Assembly (NCBI GenBank): GCA_027946355.1
Contig: JAPEUS010000020.1
Coordinates: 124,001-188,000, forward strand
DNA length: 64,000 bases
Reading direction: 5' to 3'
Source of the DNA: Collariella sp. IMI 366227
Lineage: Eukaryota; Ascomycota; Sordariomycetes; Sordariales; Chaetomiaceae
Under the pieces are notes generated by a model. It had not been told where the DNA came from, ran no database searches, and worked only from the letters and a program-made list of their open reading frames with translations. Below, in pieces: positions 43,626 to 56,600 of the stretch (its first letter is position 1; the number at the start of each line of letters is the position of its first letter). A program made the position numbers and the translations under genes.

Positions 43626-46600
43626 ATGCTGTACACGTCCCTCCTCCCAAGAGCAAGGTTTTTAACCTCGTCTCCGTCTCTCATCAACATCAACCGCACG
43701 CTTCGGCCATTCACACTCGCACGCACTACCATTGGCACTCTTAACACCACTAGGCAGCTCTCGTCCCTGTCTTTGAAGCCCACCACCGCAACAGCACAAC
43801 CCCGCCCCCGCCACAGGCTCACGCTTCGTCCAGCCTCTGCCTCTGCCTTCATCGGTTTCCGCCGCCCCTGTTCTCACGCCTCCTTCGCACACCGCCGAGC
43901 AAACATGACGGACAGAGATATCCTCCCCGACAACTTCAAGCCGGTCCACTACGACCTGACCATCAGGGATCTCGACTTCCCCAACTGGTCCTACAAGGGC
44001 ACCGTCAGGTACCACGGCTCCGATCAGAACTCGTACGGGCTCATGCTGACGACACCAGGATCGATGGTGAGATTGTCAAGGGCACCAAGGAGATCGTGCT
44101 CAACACCCTTGAGCTCACCCTGCTCAACTCCAAGATCACTGTGAGCCAGGGCAAGAGCGAGCAATCATGGGAGTCGGCCACCTTCACCGAGGACACCAAG
44201 TCCCAGCGGTCTACCATCACCTTCCCTGATGAGCTGCCCGTCTCCAGCAAGGTTTCCCTGAGCATCGACTTCACCGGCATCCTCAACCACGACATGGCCG
44301 GCTTCTACCGCGCCCAGTACAAGCCTGCTGCTCCCGCCGCTGCTAGCGTGCCTCGTGACGACGAGTTCCACTACATGCTTAGCACCCAGTTCGAGTCGTG
44401 CGATGCTCGCCGCGCCTTCCCCTGCTTTGACGAGCCGAATCTCAAGGCCACCTTTGACTTCGCCATTGAGATCCCCGAGGACCAGGTCGCCCTGTCCAAC
44501 ATGCCCGCCAAGGAGACCAAGTCCGTCGAGGGCGGCAAGAAGCTCATCTCGTTCGAGCGCAGCCCCGTCATGAGCACTTACCTGCTCGCCTGGGCCGTTG
44601 GCGATTTTGAGTACATTGAGGCTTTTACCGACCGCGAGTACAACGGCAAGAAACTCCCCGTCCGCGTCTACACCACCCGCGGCCTGAAGGAGCAGGGTCG
44701 CTGGGCCCTGGAGCATGCCCCCAAGATCATCGACTACTTCTCGGAGCAGTTTGAGATTGACTATCCCCTCCCCAAGAGCGATATCCTGGCCGTGCACGAG
44801 TTCACCCACGGCGCCATGGAGAATTGGGGTCTCGTCACCTACCGCATGACCGCCATCCTGTTTGACGAGAAGCTGTCCGAGGCCAAGTTCCGCAACCGGA
44901 TCGCCTACGTCGTCGCCCACGAGCTCGCCCATCAATGGTTCGGCAACCTCGTCACCATGGACTGGTGGGACGAGCTCTGGCTCAACGAGGGCTTCGCTAC
45001 CTGGGCCGGCTGGCTGGCCACCGACCACCTGCACCCCGACTGGGAGGTCTGGCCGCAGTTCATCAACGAGGGCATGGACCAGGCTTTTGCCCTGGACGGT
45101 GTTCGCTCGTCGCACCCCATCCAGGTCGAGGTCCGTGATGCGCTCGACGTCAATCAGATCTTCGACAAGATCAGCTACCTCAAGGGCTGCTCCATGATCC
45201 GCATGCTTGCCTCCAACCTGGGCGTCGAGACTTTCCTCAAGGGTATTGCCATCTACCTCAAGAAGCACGCCTACGGGAATGCCAAGACCGAGGCCCTCTG
45301 GGCCGCCCTCAGCGAGGCTTCAGGCCGTGACGTCAACACCATGATGCAGCCCTGGATTGAGAAGGTCGGCTTCCCTGTGCTCACCGTCACCGAGGGCAAG
45401 GAGCAGATCTCGGTCAAGCAGTCCCGCTTCCTCTCAACTGGCGACGTCAAGCCCGAGGATGACCAGACCACCTGGTGGGTGCCGCTCGCCCTCAAGGGCA
45501 AGGTCGGCTCACAGGAGATCGAGCAGCTGGCCCTCACCACCAAGGAGTCCACCATCGAGGGCGTCAGCGAGGAGTTCTACCAGCTCAATGCCGGCGCCAC
45601 CGGCTTCTACCGCGTCAACTACCCTGAGTCGCGCCTCAAGCTGCTCGGCACTCAGCTGGAGTACCTCACCACCGAGGACAAGATCTTCATCACCGGCTCT
45701 GCCGCTGACCTTGCCTTCTCGGGCTATGCCACGACCGCTGCGCTGCTGTCCTTTATTCAGGGGCTGAAGGGCGAGACGCACTACCGTGTCATCAGCCAGG
45801 CCTTGGATGCCATTGGCACTCTGAAGTCGGTTTTTGGCGATGATGAGCAGGTCAAGAAGGGTCTGGAGAAGTTCACCCTGGAGCTGATCGACAAGGCCCT
45901 TAAGCATGTTGGCTGGGAGGGCAAGGGGGGCGAGGACTTCAACACGGGCTTGCTTCGCAAGAGGCTGCTGCTGACTGCCGTGGCCAACTCGCACAAGGAG
46001 TATGTCCCCTCTTGCTGTTGAAAATTCCAATGCTAACCCCGCTTCACAGAACCTCCGCCGCCGCCTTCAAGCGCTGGACTGCCTACCAGTCTTCCCCCAC
46101 CGAATCCCCTATCGCCGCCGATCTCCGCGCCCCGATCTACCGCGCCGCTGTCATGCAGGACCCCGCCGCCGCCGTCGCTGCCCTCAAGCACGAGTGGTAC
46201 ACCACCCCCGCCATCGACGGCAAAGAAATCTGTCTGCAAGCCCTCGGCCAAGTCACCGACGAGGCCATCATTCGTGACGTCCTCCTTCCCTTCCTCTTCA
46301 ACCCCTCCCCGCCCGCCGCCGCCGCCGACTCCGTCCCCGGCCGACATGCACATCCTCGGCGGTGTGCTCGCCGCGAACCGCGCCGCGCGCGGTCTGCTGT
46401 GGGCGTATCTGAAGGAGCACTGGGAGCAGTTCGGGTCGAAGCTGGGCGGGAACCCGATCCTGGTGGATCGTATGGTGAATGTGAGCTTGCCCAAGTTTAC
46501 GGATTTGGAGACGTTGGGGATATTGAGAAGTTCTTTGGCGGGGTGAGCACCAAGGGGTTTGATCGGACGCTGGAGCAGGTTAAGGATAAGATTAGGGGCG

Positions 46601-46663
46601 GGCGGCGTATGGGGAGGGATGCTGAGGGGTGAAGGGGTGGCTTGTGGGGAGGGGTATGCGTGA
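43626..46663 (+). CDS. M1-family zinc aminopeptidase (Aap1/Ape2 type)
   Basis: The enzyme removes N-terminal residues from peptides. The exopeptidase motif GAMENWG (about 44815) and the zinc site HELAHQWFGNLVTMDWWDE with the downstream Glu in LNEGFATW are intact. Introns: 44009-44058 and 45999-46049 (branch GCTAACC). Two starts are possible. The ATG at 43626 gives a Ser/Arg-rich, acid-free leader like a mitochondrial presequence, and the ATG at 43906 (MTDRDILPDNFKPVHYDL) gives the cytosolic form. In exon 3 the frame slips near 46335, returns near 46516 and slips again in G-runs after 46605. The conserved text HILGGVLAANRAARGLLWAY and DIEKFFGGVSTKGFDRTLEQ is present in alternating frames. The natural stop is probably near 46663. 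Slips at homopolymers suggest sequence error. Confidence 0.9.
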
Positions 46664-47763
46664 ATATCAAGGGGAGGATGTAGGATGTAGGATTATAGGT
46701 AGCCCGCCTAGACGGTTATTTTGACGCCACATGTGAGAGTGGTGCGTTGTAGCCTTATCCCGAGTTTTACTTTTCAATCATGATGCTATTACACTGGTTT
46801 GCCCTAGCTCCTCTAAACGTCCGGCTTGGGTACAAACTACTCTCCGGTCACAAGATGTCCGTGCTGGTCTCCGCGAGATATGGTATAAACGCAATATGCC
46901 AGATCCTTCTTACAAAATCCAAGACACCACGCAACCAATTCTTTCCCTTTTACACCTGGGTCTACAAACTCATTCAGAGGGGTGGAGAAGAGTAGTGGGT
47001 GCTGGAGAGGACGGTGTTTCTGCGAGTGCATAAGGGGGAGTGAGTGAGTGAGTGAAGGGGAGGGCAAGAGGTAGAAGTTGTCGAGGGGGAAAGGGGCAAT
47101 GTATGCCTCTATAAATCCTCGCCGGATATATTGCCTTGGGAAAAAAGGATGATCGAGAAACAGTGGTAGGAGGTGGAGTGCGTCTTATTAACAGCAAAAG
47201 TGTCTTGTGTTAAACCTGCAGCAGCATCATCACCACTCCCGAGATATCAGCACAACCAAGTCCAGTTCAGTAGATATCGTAGAAGCTCAAGTTTGTCTCA
47301 AGTCTGCCAACGTGACAGACACCGTCCCCTCGTTTATATACAATCCTACTATGTACTATGTAATGCTGAAAAAGAATCGGGCGCAAGCAAAGCTGCTACA
47401 ACATGCTGATGAACGAATCCAAAAAAAAAACAAAAAAAGAAGAAAAAAAAAGTAACCGTGGTGTGGTGTGTGAAGTGTATGTAAAATGCATGCATGCCAT
47501 TGTTGGCAGCGCTTTCAAAGCAGGACGCGAGAAGCCTTTTTCTTCAGTGCGACACTCATGTAGCTGCGGTGTAGTAGAAGACAAATGAATATCCTCCTCT
47601 TTCTTTCCTGTGATACAACAACATCCAAAACCCGCCCAAACCAACTGAACCAAGCCGACCCAAAAACCAGGGGTATGCTGTGCTCCCACCTCTATGCCAC
47701 CCTGTACATTACCAGTACCTTGAAAACCTCTAACCCCCCCCACACCTTACCAGACCACCATCA
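46664..47763. other. intergenic between converging genes
   Basis: Two A-rich runs at 47420-47451 and short frames without domain character. Holds the 3' UTRs of both neighbours. Confidence 0.4.
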
Positions 47764-50040
47764 TCACCTCCTCCCAATCGCATCAACCTCCCCCAGCCTC
47801 CCTTTCATCTCCTCCGCCTCCAACGTTCTCCTCTCCACCTTGACCTTACTCCTCTTCGTCCCATTCCCATTCCTTTTCGCCATATAAAAGTCATACCGAT
47901 CCGGAAACAAAATAATATTTGCCAACCTCGCGACCTCGGCCTCCGCCCTCGTCATCGACGGTACCCCCGCTCCCACCCGCATTCATATCCACATCCTCCT
48001 TCCCGTCCCTCCCATTAACCCCATCCCCATCCTCACTACCATTAATAACTGCCGCCACACTCATCATGGTCGCGGCCTCCATCCCAGGCGGCGTCGGCGC
48101 CACATCAAACGGAGCCAGTCCCATCGCCTGCAGCCCCGCGGGCCCACCAACTTCAGCAATGTCATTCTCGGTCGGCCGACCGATATGCGTCGCTTCACTC
48201 CCCAGTCCAGAGCCAGTCGAGTCAAAGTCCGGCCCCGGGTGACCCCGCTGGAACGTCTTGCGCTGTCGGGCAAGATACAGCGCGTTCGTCTGCGTGAGCG
48301 GGGCAGCTGGGACGTAGACCAGTATTGAGACGGGTCTGCTGGGTTTGCTCTCCTCGCCGTCAGATGACGGCGGCGGGGTCGGCGCGCGCGAGGCCATCAG
48401 GTTGGGGTTGCCCGAGGTGATGTGGTAGGCGAGGTCCGGATGCCAGACGATATAGTCGCCTGTTTGGAGGGTGGGGATAGTGACAAGGGTGCGGCGCAGG
48501 TGGAGATGGGGATGCCAGAGCTCGGTGAGGCGTTGGGCGTGACCTGGCACGGCGCCGTGGATGATGGTAGACTGGTCCTTGTCGAGGGTCCAGTTGGAGG
48601 GGTCGAGGAAGGCGTCCCATTCCGGGCCGGAGCGGCGTTCGGGGGGTTTTGTCTTGGGGAGAAGAAGGGGCGGAGGAGAAAGTAGGCGGTGGCGAGCTTG
48701 GGGTTGGGGAGCAGGCGGATGAGGCCAGGCTCGATGGTGCTGAGGGCGACGACGCCTTGGTACATGCGGAAAATGCTGCATGCGCCGTAGCCGTTGTAAA
48801 GATCCGGGGTGGCGCTCACGCGGTAGGTGGGGTCCCACGGGTCGTACTTCTCCCATTCGCCCTTGAAGACGGCGTCGTAGGTGCCGCCGCGGCCGTAACC
48901 GTCGGGCTCCCAGCGCTCGAGACTGCCGTTGTCGACCTGCGCAATCACGGTGGACGAAGTAAAGTCGCCAAGCAACTCGGCGGTGACTGTTTGCGTCTCC
49001 ATGTCGTCGTCAAGCTCTCCGTCGGCGACGCCGTCAGTCTCCTTTGTCTTCGCCGGAGCATCGGGGCCCACGCTGCCAATGTTTGCGTCGTGGATGCGCA
49101 GACGATCTCCGTAGGCAATCGGGAAGCGGATGGCCATGCGGTCGTCGGCGTTGTTGTCCCACAGCGACATGGCGAAGCGCTGGGCCTCGAGCACGCGCGG
49201 GTGCGCGCGCGTGCGCACCTGGGCGGGGGTCCAGTAAAAGTCAAAACATGTCGGGTCTTGCGGCGGGGGAGCCTTGAAGTCGGTCTGCTTGTCGAGGTAC
49301 TTGACCGTCTCGTCGATCGCGACCTGGGCGTCCGCGCGCGGGACGACGCCGCGTATTAAGCCGAGACCGTAGCGCTTGAGGTCGCGTGAGAAGGCGGCGC
49401 GAGACTCTGGGTCCTGAATGTTGGAGAAATCGATGCTCGGGGTTAGGCTGGAGCCGCGCGAGGCAATGTCGTCGACGTCGTCGCGCAGGGCGGTGATCAG
49501 GCGGGCCCATGAGGCCTCGAGCTCGGCCTCGTGACCCTCGACGAGACTGCGCTTGATGTGCGCAAAGCGCGAGGGCAGCGGCACGGGCTCCTTGCCGTAA
49601 AACGAGAGAACGGGGGGCTCCATGGCTGCGTTTGTTTCGCTGCTGTTGTCGGAAGCCGGCCTGCCGTTGGTGGTGGAGGAGTAAGTAGTGGTGCTGGCGC
49701 TGGCGCTGGTGGTGCTGCTGCTCGGGGTGGAAAAGGTGACATTATTTGACTGTGCGGCCATGGTGGCGGTTAAAGCGCGGTGCTTGAGCTTGGAGATCCT
49801 GCGGGGTCGCGGGTGCATCCCCGGCGGAGCGGCGCTGAGGGATCCGTTGGAAAGAATTGCATTGGCAGACGACAATGCGGAGGAAGACGGGGAAGGGGGG
49901 GGCTGCTGGAGGCCCTGCTGGTGCGGGAGGTGGTGGCACGCTGTGCGCCGGCGCCCGCATTGGCTGCACCGTGCCCGTGGTTCGAGACCCATGTCACCAC
50001 CAACACCAGCGCCAATTCCAATCCCCATGCCCATGCTCGC

Positions 50041-50071
<31 letters not shown>

Positions 50072-50526
50072 CTCATCCCCGTGAAACCCAAACTGCTCCT
50101 TCGAGGGTTGTTGCTGCCCACTGTCGCCAACAAGCTGGCGCTGACCACGGTGGTTGTGACCGGCGGTGGTGTCGGTGTCGATGCCAAGCCCGGAGCCCCT
50201 CCCATCATCACCTCCAATGTCGTTGTTGCGGTTGCTGCGGTTGCTGCGGACGAGGCCCTCGTAGATATCGACACGGCGGCGGCGCCGGTTGCTGCTGAGC
50301 CCGTCATGATGTCGTGGTCCTCCTGGTAGCCGTCAAGGCCGCGTTTGCGCGAGTGCTGTGTGGTCGCACCGGATCGGGGAAGTGGGCGAGGCTGGTCGGC
50401 TGGGTGGACTGCTCTTTTACGGGCAGGCCGGGGCTTTTGGGGCAAAACCTCGGCCGAATTCACGGTTGCCTCGCCCCGTCTTTGCCGTTTCCTTCGCGGC
50501 TGCTCGTCGCTCTCGGACTCAGACAT
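47764..50526 (-). CDS. DUF1479-family protein (YbiU-like) with long low-complexity N-terminus
   Basis: The ATG at 50526 starts a Lys/Arg-rich tail (RRKRQRRGE, nuclear-signal-like). A Ser/Thr/Pro-rich region of about 300 residues follows, with a Met-Gly repeat and a CSQCGRRRTACHH motif. The DUF1479 domain then reads SIDFSNIQDPESRAAFSRDL, CFDFYWTPAQVRTRAHPRVL, DNGSLERWEPDGYG and TYRVSATPDLYNGYGACSIF. After a one-base shift at about 48641-48665 it continues STIIHGAVPGHAQRLTELWH and TGDYIVWHPDLAYHI. A second shift near 47960-47985 leads to LANIILFPDRYDFYMAKRNG and a stop at 47764. The family is related to Fe(II)/2-oxoglutarate oxygenases (known relationship); the substrate is unknown. Confidence 0.8.
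50023..50080. repeat. hexanucleotide CCCATG/GGGCAT tandem repeat
   Basis: The core GCCCAT repeats five times without a change at 50041-50070, with imperfect units on both sides. In the DUF1479 gene it encodes alternating Met and Gly. Confidence 0.9.
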
Positions 50527-53050
50527 GCGGTCTTCTTTTTTGCCTCCTCTTGTTCTTTGGTGTCGATTCGGTCAGGGATAACTGGTCAATACATTTGTTC
50601 GACCAGAAAGCTAGATGTCGGCCCAGCCACGAGGTCGGAACGGCGGAGGCCATCAATATAAAGAGGCACCCCAGTCATGCCGTCTTTTAGGCAGAATGCA
50701 GCAACATGCTCGCGCTGGACCGGAACAGCTAGGCCTGCTCGCCAACGACGCCCGTGGTTTCCCCGACGGGAGGGTCCAGACGAGCTGGGGGCGCTCGCGG
50801 GAGATCAGACTCGGCGCATCTGTCTCCGCGCGCGGGCAGCAGCAAGCAGCATCTCTCGCATCTCGGGTGGCCCGGCCGTTGGCAGCTGGGCCGCGGTGGG
50901 CCATGGGGGGTTTCAAAGCTCCAGCAGCCAGCGGAGATGGTTCCTCATCCCGGGCCGAAACAGCTTTCTCTGTTTGGCTGGGAGCTGGTTGGTGAGTTTG
51001 GCAGCCGGCGGCAGGTTCCACGTTCCACGCCCCACGGTGGGCTGGACGCGCGATCCGGGGAACAGGTGAGATCCGTCAGCGGATCCCTGTCCTTGACTGT
51101 GGGAGTGAGGCAGTGAGAGCGCGAGACAGACGAGGATCCGCATCGGCGCGCGTGAGGGCCGCTGGACCGTGTGGCTGCCATGAGTCGCCACGAGCGCGGG
51201 AGGCGCCAGCCAGCGAATGGAAGAAGCGGGAGACTGTCAGGGCAGGGCAGCCGGGAAGTTTCGGTACTGCGAAGGGGGCGGGGGAGACTAGGAGGGCACT
51301 GTTCGATATTGGGACCTGGAAGACTGTGTTGAGTGGACAAGTGGGATGTTCCAGCCTCGAGCGGGATGTCACTGGACGTGAAAAGTCAAAACGGGCTAGC
51401 CTCTGGGCAGAGTGTGGGCGGAAGGTGCCCTGTGGTTGCCCTGACTGCCCTGCGACTGCCGCAACCTGGCGCTTTCTGGGGTCGTCCAGGGCCGTCGAAG
51501 GAAGGAGCAGGGCTGTCAAGGCACGCACATCCGGGCAATTTGCGATTCTGGGCCATGCCGACAGCCCACTGCCCGCCGCCTTTCTTAGATCCGTGATTCG
51601 CTGTCGGTGCTAGCGTCGTTTCCGGGGAAGCAGCGCAGGCAAATTGCGTTTATTCGGGACGCCAGCCCAGATCGATCCAGAGTCGTCCCCCCTCAAAAAA
51701 GACCCCAGTCAAATCACGGCAAACGAATAAGCCTGAGATAACGGTTCTCTTATCCTTAACGTTATCGTCTCGTCTTTCGATCTGGGTATCTTCGTGGGGC
51801 ACGCATCCGGCCCGAGTCCAGCGTCTGGGATTTCTTCGGATCTCGAGCCCCCAGAATCGAAAAATCGTCGGCCGTTTCGGGCGTCCGTTCCTTCCAGGGT
51901 CCTGCTGCAGAAAGAACACACCTGACCGTGGCAATCTCCCGGCTGTTCCTTCCCACCGCCTCGGTCAGCGCATCCTGACAATGCGCAACCTGCATTTCCG
52001 AGGTTTACCCAGACCCACCGCTCGCTTCCGGAGGAGCAGCCAGGGCAGCCGCAATGGTCGGCCAGGTCGGGAGACGTCACAGCCCCCTGCCCTCCTGGCT
52101 CGAGGTCGCCCGAAACGGCAGTCACGCTTGTCTCAGCCGGGCCCGAGATCTGGACAAGGTTGCTGTCTTGGGAACACAGGCCCATCTTTTCCGAACACGA
52201 CCGACAACACTTCCATCCCTTCTGGAAAAGGATCGTGGATTCGCGGGGCGTTTTCAAGATCGCCCACTGACACCAAACTGAGAGTCTGGACCGCTATTAA
52301 CAACACTCAACACTTCTCACAACCCAAATCAAGTTTTTTTTTGTTTTGGTTTTTTCGTATTTTTCTTTTCGTTTTCTTTTCTCTTCCACCTTCCCCATCC
52401 ACCACCTCAATGGCCCTCCGAAATCTGAGACAGCCTCCGGTCCTGCCCATTCTCCAGCATCCGGCTCTTCCCAAAAACGGCCTCAGACTCTCGGAGCCTG
52501 CATCACGGAGCGACCCATTAGGCAACGTGCCTCATTTTAGTCCTCAGTCTAAGCCTCCCCCAACCGTCCCAACCGCCGTCCTGTGGAGAGCCTTCTCGTC
52601 TGTTCCCGCCCCTGCCTCACTTCAATTCGCGAAGTGAGATACTCGAGCCGAGCGAGCCTCGCCTCAAGGCGGGGGGGACAGCCAGTCGAGCACGAGGGAA
52701 TCAGAGCAGAGCACCTCATCTCCATCTCACTCTCTTGCAACTCACACGCCCTGGCCCATGTCCGCCGTTGCGACTAACCAAACACCCGCAACCCGTTATG
52801 TCACCAGTCCACCGCTCGACCATCCGGGTAGCCCCGTGACCCCGCCATGCCATGCGTCCGACGTGGTGGTCTGCCGTGGTGACATTGACTGGCGCGCCCT
52901 CTCTTTCCCTCTCAAGTTTAACCCGGGAAGAGAGCCCCCCTCCGCGCTCAGCCAGCCCAGGAACTCGCTCATATCGCTTTCGGTCTCCCAGGTCGAGCAA
53001 GAATAGGCCGAGGCATCGAGCCACCGTCATGTGCCGTTACAGATAGCCAG
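50527..53050. other. long gene-poor interval
   Basis: 2.5 kb upstream of the DUF1479 gene. Frames of 100-180 codons overlap on both strands without domains. A T/C-rich tract (about 52330-52395) directly precedes ATGGCC at 52410 in good start context and could be a real promoter. Confidence 0.35.
52410..53006 (+). CDS. possible small gene, two exons (weak)
   Basis: The ATG at 52410 follows a long pyrimidine tract and CACCTCA, which is typical fungal start context. It opens 75 codons (MALRNLRQPPVLPILQHPAL...). A GTGAGA donor overlaps the stop near 52634. A downstream acceptor CACCAG near 52808 would join a second open part that ends at 53006. No family is recognised, composition is Pro/Ser-rich, and either exon could be chance. 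Confidence 0.2.
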
Positions 53051-53140
53051 ATCTTTCCTCAGTTAAACACTCGTAACGGTCTCGTAAACAGCAATATCTT
53101 TCCTCAGTTAAACACTCGTAACGGTCTCGTAAACAGCAAT
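53051..53140. repeat. perfect 45-bp tandem duplication
   Basis: The 45-bp unit beginning ATCTTTCCTCAGTTAAACAC occurs at 53051-53095 and again at 53096-53140 with no difference. Confidence 0.95.
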
Positions 53141-53597
53141 ACCCCCACGAAGCGCAAGTCATATCACACAGACCGTGACCTGCGGCGCGAGCGGTCACAC
53201 TCCCCGGATCTGGCATAATCCCAGAAACCCCCCTTCTCTCTTTGCCTTGATCCCCGCGTGCTCTTGACCTCTGCTCTTTCCCCTCCCCCCATCTGTGCGT
53301 TCCCCCTCCTCGCTAGTAGAGTAGCAACGTGACTCGGAAGTCCGCCGGTGTTTCGTTTCGTCTCTCGGCCTGCCCTCATCCGTGATGAATCCCGGGTTGT
53401 GGATTTGGCTTTGAATTTCCCTCCATTCCACGATATTTCCTCGCTTGGTGCCTTCTCCTCGCTTCGCAACTTCCCCTCGTTTTGTCAAAAGTGTGTTTTG
53501 CCGGTATCGACTACTACCGTCTGTTGACGGGACACCGTGGCCGCATGTTTCAGGGCATAGTTTGGGGCTAATGACGGAGTGGTTGGGCGCGGAGGGC
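53141..53597. other. left flank of the hAT transposon
   Basis: CT-rich DNA; no gene recognised. Confidence 0.4.
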
Positions 53598-53605
53598 AGT
53601 CACGA

Positions 53606-56600
53606 GCAGCGCTGCCGTCAAATCAAATAATCTACCAATCAAATCAGATATAAGCAGTCAAATATCCTACATTTCAGGAACCAAACAATCAAATCCATAT
53701 CCTCTAGTTTGACAGTTAACTGACAGATATCAAAGATGAAGGAGTGGATCCGGATTATTGATAGTCCGACTTATTGGCCAATTATAATCGTCAAAAAGCG
53801 GGTCAGGCGCTGCGGATTTGACACGTACGGAGGTAGATCCATAACATTGTAACCAAGGGCACTATCACCTACTGCGACTTTGAGATCCCCCGTTTCAACC
53901 ACTTCGTCCCAACCTATTGCTTTTGGCCCTGTCAGTTGTATTTACTTTCCTACTGCGCTTGATATGGCCTCTACAATTTTCGGCGCGCCCGTTCCATCTT
54001 CGGTTATCGCCCAATTGGCCCGGATAGGCTCCTCAATCGATCCACCTGACGGTATCACGATCGCGACGTGGAGAGGGCGCCGCTTCGTTTCTACCGACGT
54101 TATCGCAGGTAGGGGGAGCTCGAGGGAGATCTAGTTGGATCAAGGACCATGGGATCTTCGTCACCGAACTGGTGGGTGAAGGCGATACCCCTGGTAAGCC
54201 GTTCACGTCAACAGCTCGCTCTGTACTAACGTCGCAAAGGCCAGAGCTTCTGGTTCTGTAGGCACTGCGAGAAAACACGTTCTCCAACCTTTTTTAACGC
54301 CGCCTCTACCTCGTCGGCAATGACCCATCTCCGGAAGAAGCACCGTATCTTCAGAGCATCATCAGAAAGCTCCTCAGCCTTGGAAGATTCCTCAGACTTG
54401 CCGCAGGAGGCGCCTCTAGCTGGGGGGACCGCTAGTGACTCCCTCGTTAAAAGCGATCGTCGAGGATCTTGCTCTTGGCTTCGTCATTATGGGCAATCAA
54501 CCCTTTAGCGTCTTCCAGAACCCGTTCCTTCGCCAGCTACTCTCAACGCTGAATCCTTCAATCTCTCGAACGATAGGTTGGGGACGCAGTTCAATCCGTC
54601 AGCGCCTAGCGGATACATTCGCCAGCAAGAAGAAGCTAGTACGACAGGAGCTCACCACGTCAGTATCCAAGATCCATCTTGCCTTCGATCTCTGGACGTC
54701 ACCAAACCGTCGCGCGATACTCGCTGTTTCTGCCCATTTCATCGACGCCAAAAATAGTATACAACAACGTCTACTTGCTCTTCGAGAGCAACAGCGTGCC
54801 CATACGGGGCTCAATATCGCTTGGGCGCTCGCTGAGATTGCTAGGGACTGGGAAATCGTCGACCGTATAGGCTGCCTCGTCTCTGATAACGCCTCGAATA
54901 ACGATGTCTGCGGAGAGGGCTTTTCCGTCAGATCCTACCCGATTTCTCGGTTGAAGACGCGAGTGATCGTCGTATCCGTTGCTACGGCGTGGGACGAGCT
55001 TTCTATACGGCGAAGACTTCGAGTCGTTTGAACAAGAGTCCCAAAACTACGAGGCGATGGATCAGATTGACGACGATCTGCGCCACTGGCGAAAGCGAGG
55101 GCCTGTTGGCAAGCTACATAATGTCGTGAGATGGGTACGGTCATCTCCCCAGCGTAGCGAGTTCTTCAGGGCGACGATCAAGGAGGCAGACGATGGATCT
55201 GAGATATCTTTATCAGAACAATCGACCCTCGAGCTTCAGTTACTTCTCAACAACGAGACTCGATGGAATTCCACGTTTTTGATGATCCAGCGCGCTCTAC
55301 GGAAGCAGAGCGATATCAAGACCTTCCTCGCAAGGAACCTAGATGAAGTTGACCCCCCAGAGACGGATCCCAATCGAAGACCATCTGGATATGGAAGACT
55401 GGCGGTTGTTGACGGAATTGAAGGAGGTCCTTGAGCCTCTTTACCACCAGACGATGAGAACACAAGGATGGGCGAAACAAGGAGCACACGGGGCTCTCTG
55501 GGAGATACTCGCTGGCGTTGAATATCTGTTAGAAAAGATGGAAGACTGGAAGGCTCTTTTTGATACTCCAGCAACGCCTACGATGTCCCATCGGCGTCAA
55601 CGGCGTCGCCAGCCCTCGCCAGTATCCCAAGCCCTACCAGATCATGTACGGGCCGAATACACCGATCAACCTCCTCAGCAACGTTACGAAAGTCTCAGTG
55701 AAGATTCAAGGGTCTACTTCCGCCTCTCGGTTTTGAACGGGTGGAAAAAGCTGAACGAATACTACACCAAGCTTGGACGCTCACCTCTCTACGCCGCTGC
55801 CGTGATCCTACACCCAGGGATGGGTCTTCGCTGGCTAGAGGCGCAGTGGAGCTCCCCGGAGCAGTTAGTCTGGCTTCGCAGCGCGAAAGATGGGTTGTAC
55901 GAGTACTGGGAACGATGGTATCATTATGATGCCTCGCCGTTAAACTCGAGGCCCAGTACATCTCGAGGCGAGATCCAGGGCTTCCCTGGGCGCCCGCCAG
56001 CGCCTGAAGCAACTCAGTTTGATGACTGGGTTCAATCGAGGTTCAAAATCCTTGATCCAGGCAATACGGAGCTTGATCGATATCTCCAGCTAAACCCAGC
56101 ACAGCTCCAAGGGGTTCACGATCCCCTACAGTGGTGGATCTCGCAGCGTTCAGCTTTTCCGACCGTCAGCCAGCTAGCCCTAGATATCCTGGCAATCCCA
56201 GCAATGTCAGCAGACTGCGAAAGGGCCTTTAGCCTCGCCAAACTGACGTTGACGAGCCAACGACTTTCCATGGCCTCGAGGACGCTTGAGCATACCCAGT
56301 GCCTCAAAAAACTGGTTACAAAGGGGCTCAGTTTCCCTCGGAGCATTCCAACTGACCAGCATAGCGATGGATGATTCCAATTGACCAGCGCGGCGATGGG
56401 GGACAGTCTTGGTGACGGGCAGCTAGAACGCTGGGAAGGACATAGTATAGGGGTAAGTATGATGTCCTGATCTCGCGATAGCTTCACTTCTAACCCAACT
56501 CAGATATATCAGATATCTGGCAGATAACTTCAATCAGTCAAATACACCTGAGATTTTGGTTCAATCAAGCAAATACGACCCCCATATCTGATTTGATTGA

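Noticed and set aside
44165..45268. A 367-codon minus-strand open frame
   Set aside because: Antisense of the aminopeptidase exon; arises from strong third-position GC bias.
50615..51613. Several overlapping open frames of 110-170 codons
   Set aside because: Present on both strands at once, no shared domain, no splice or start signals that favour one.
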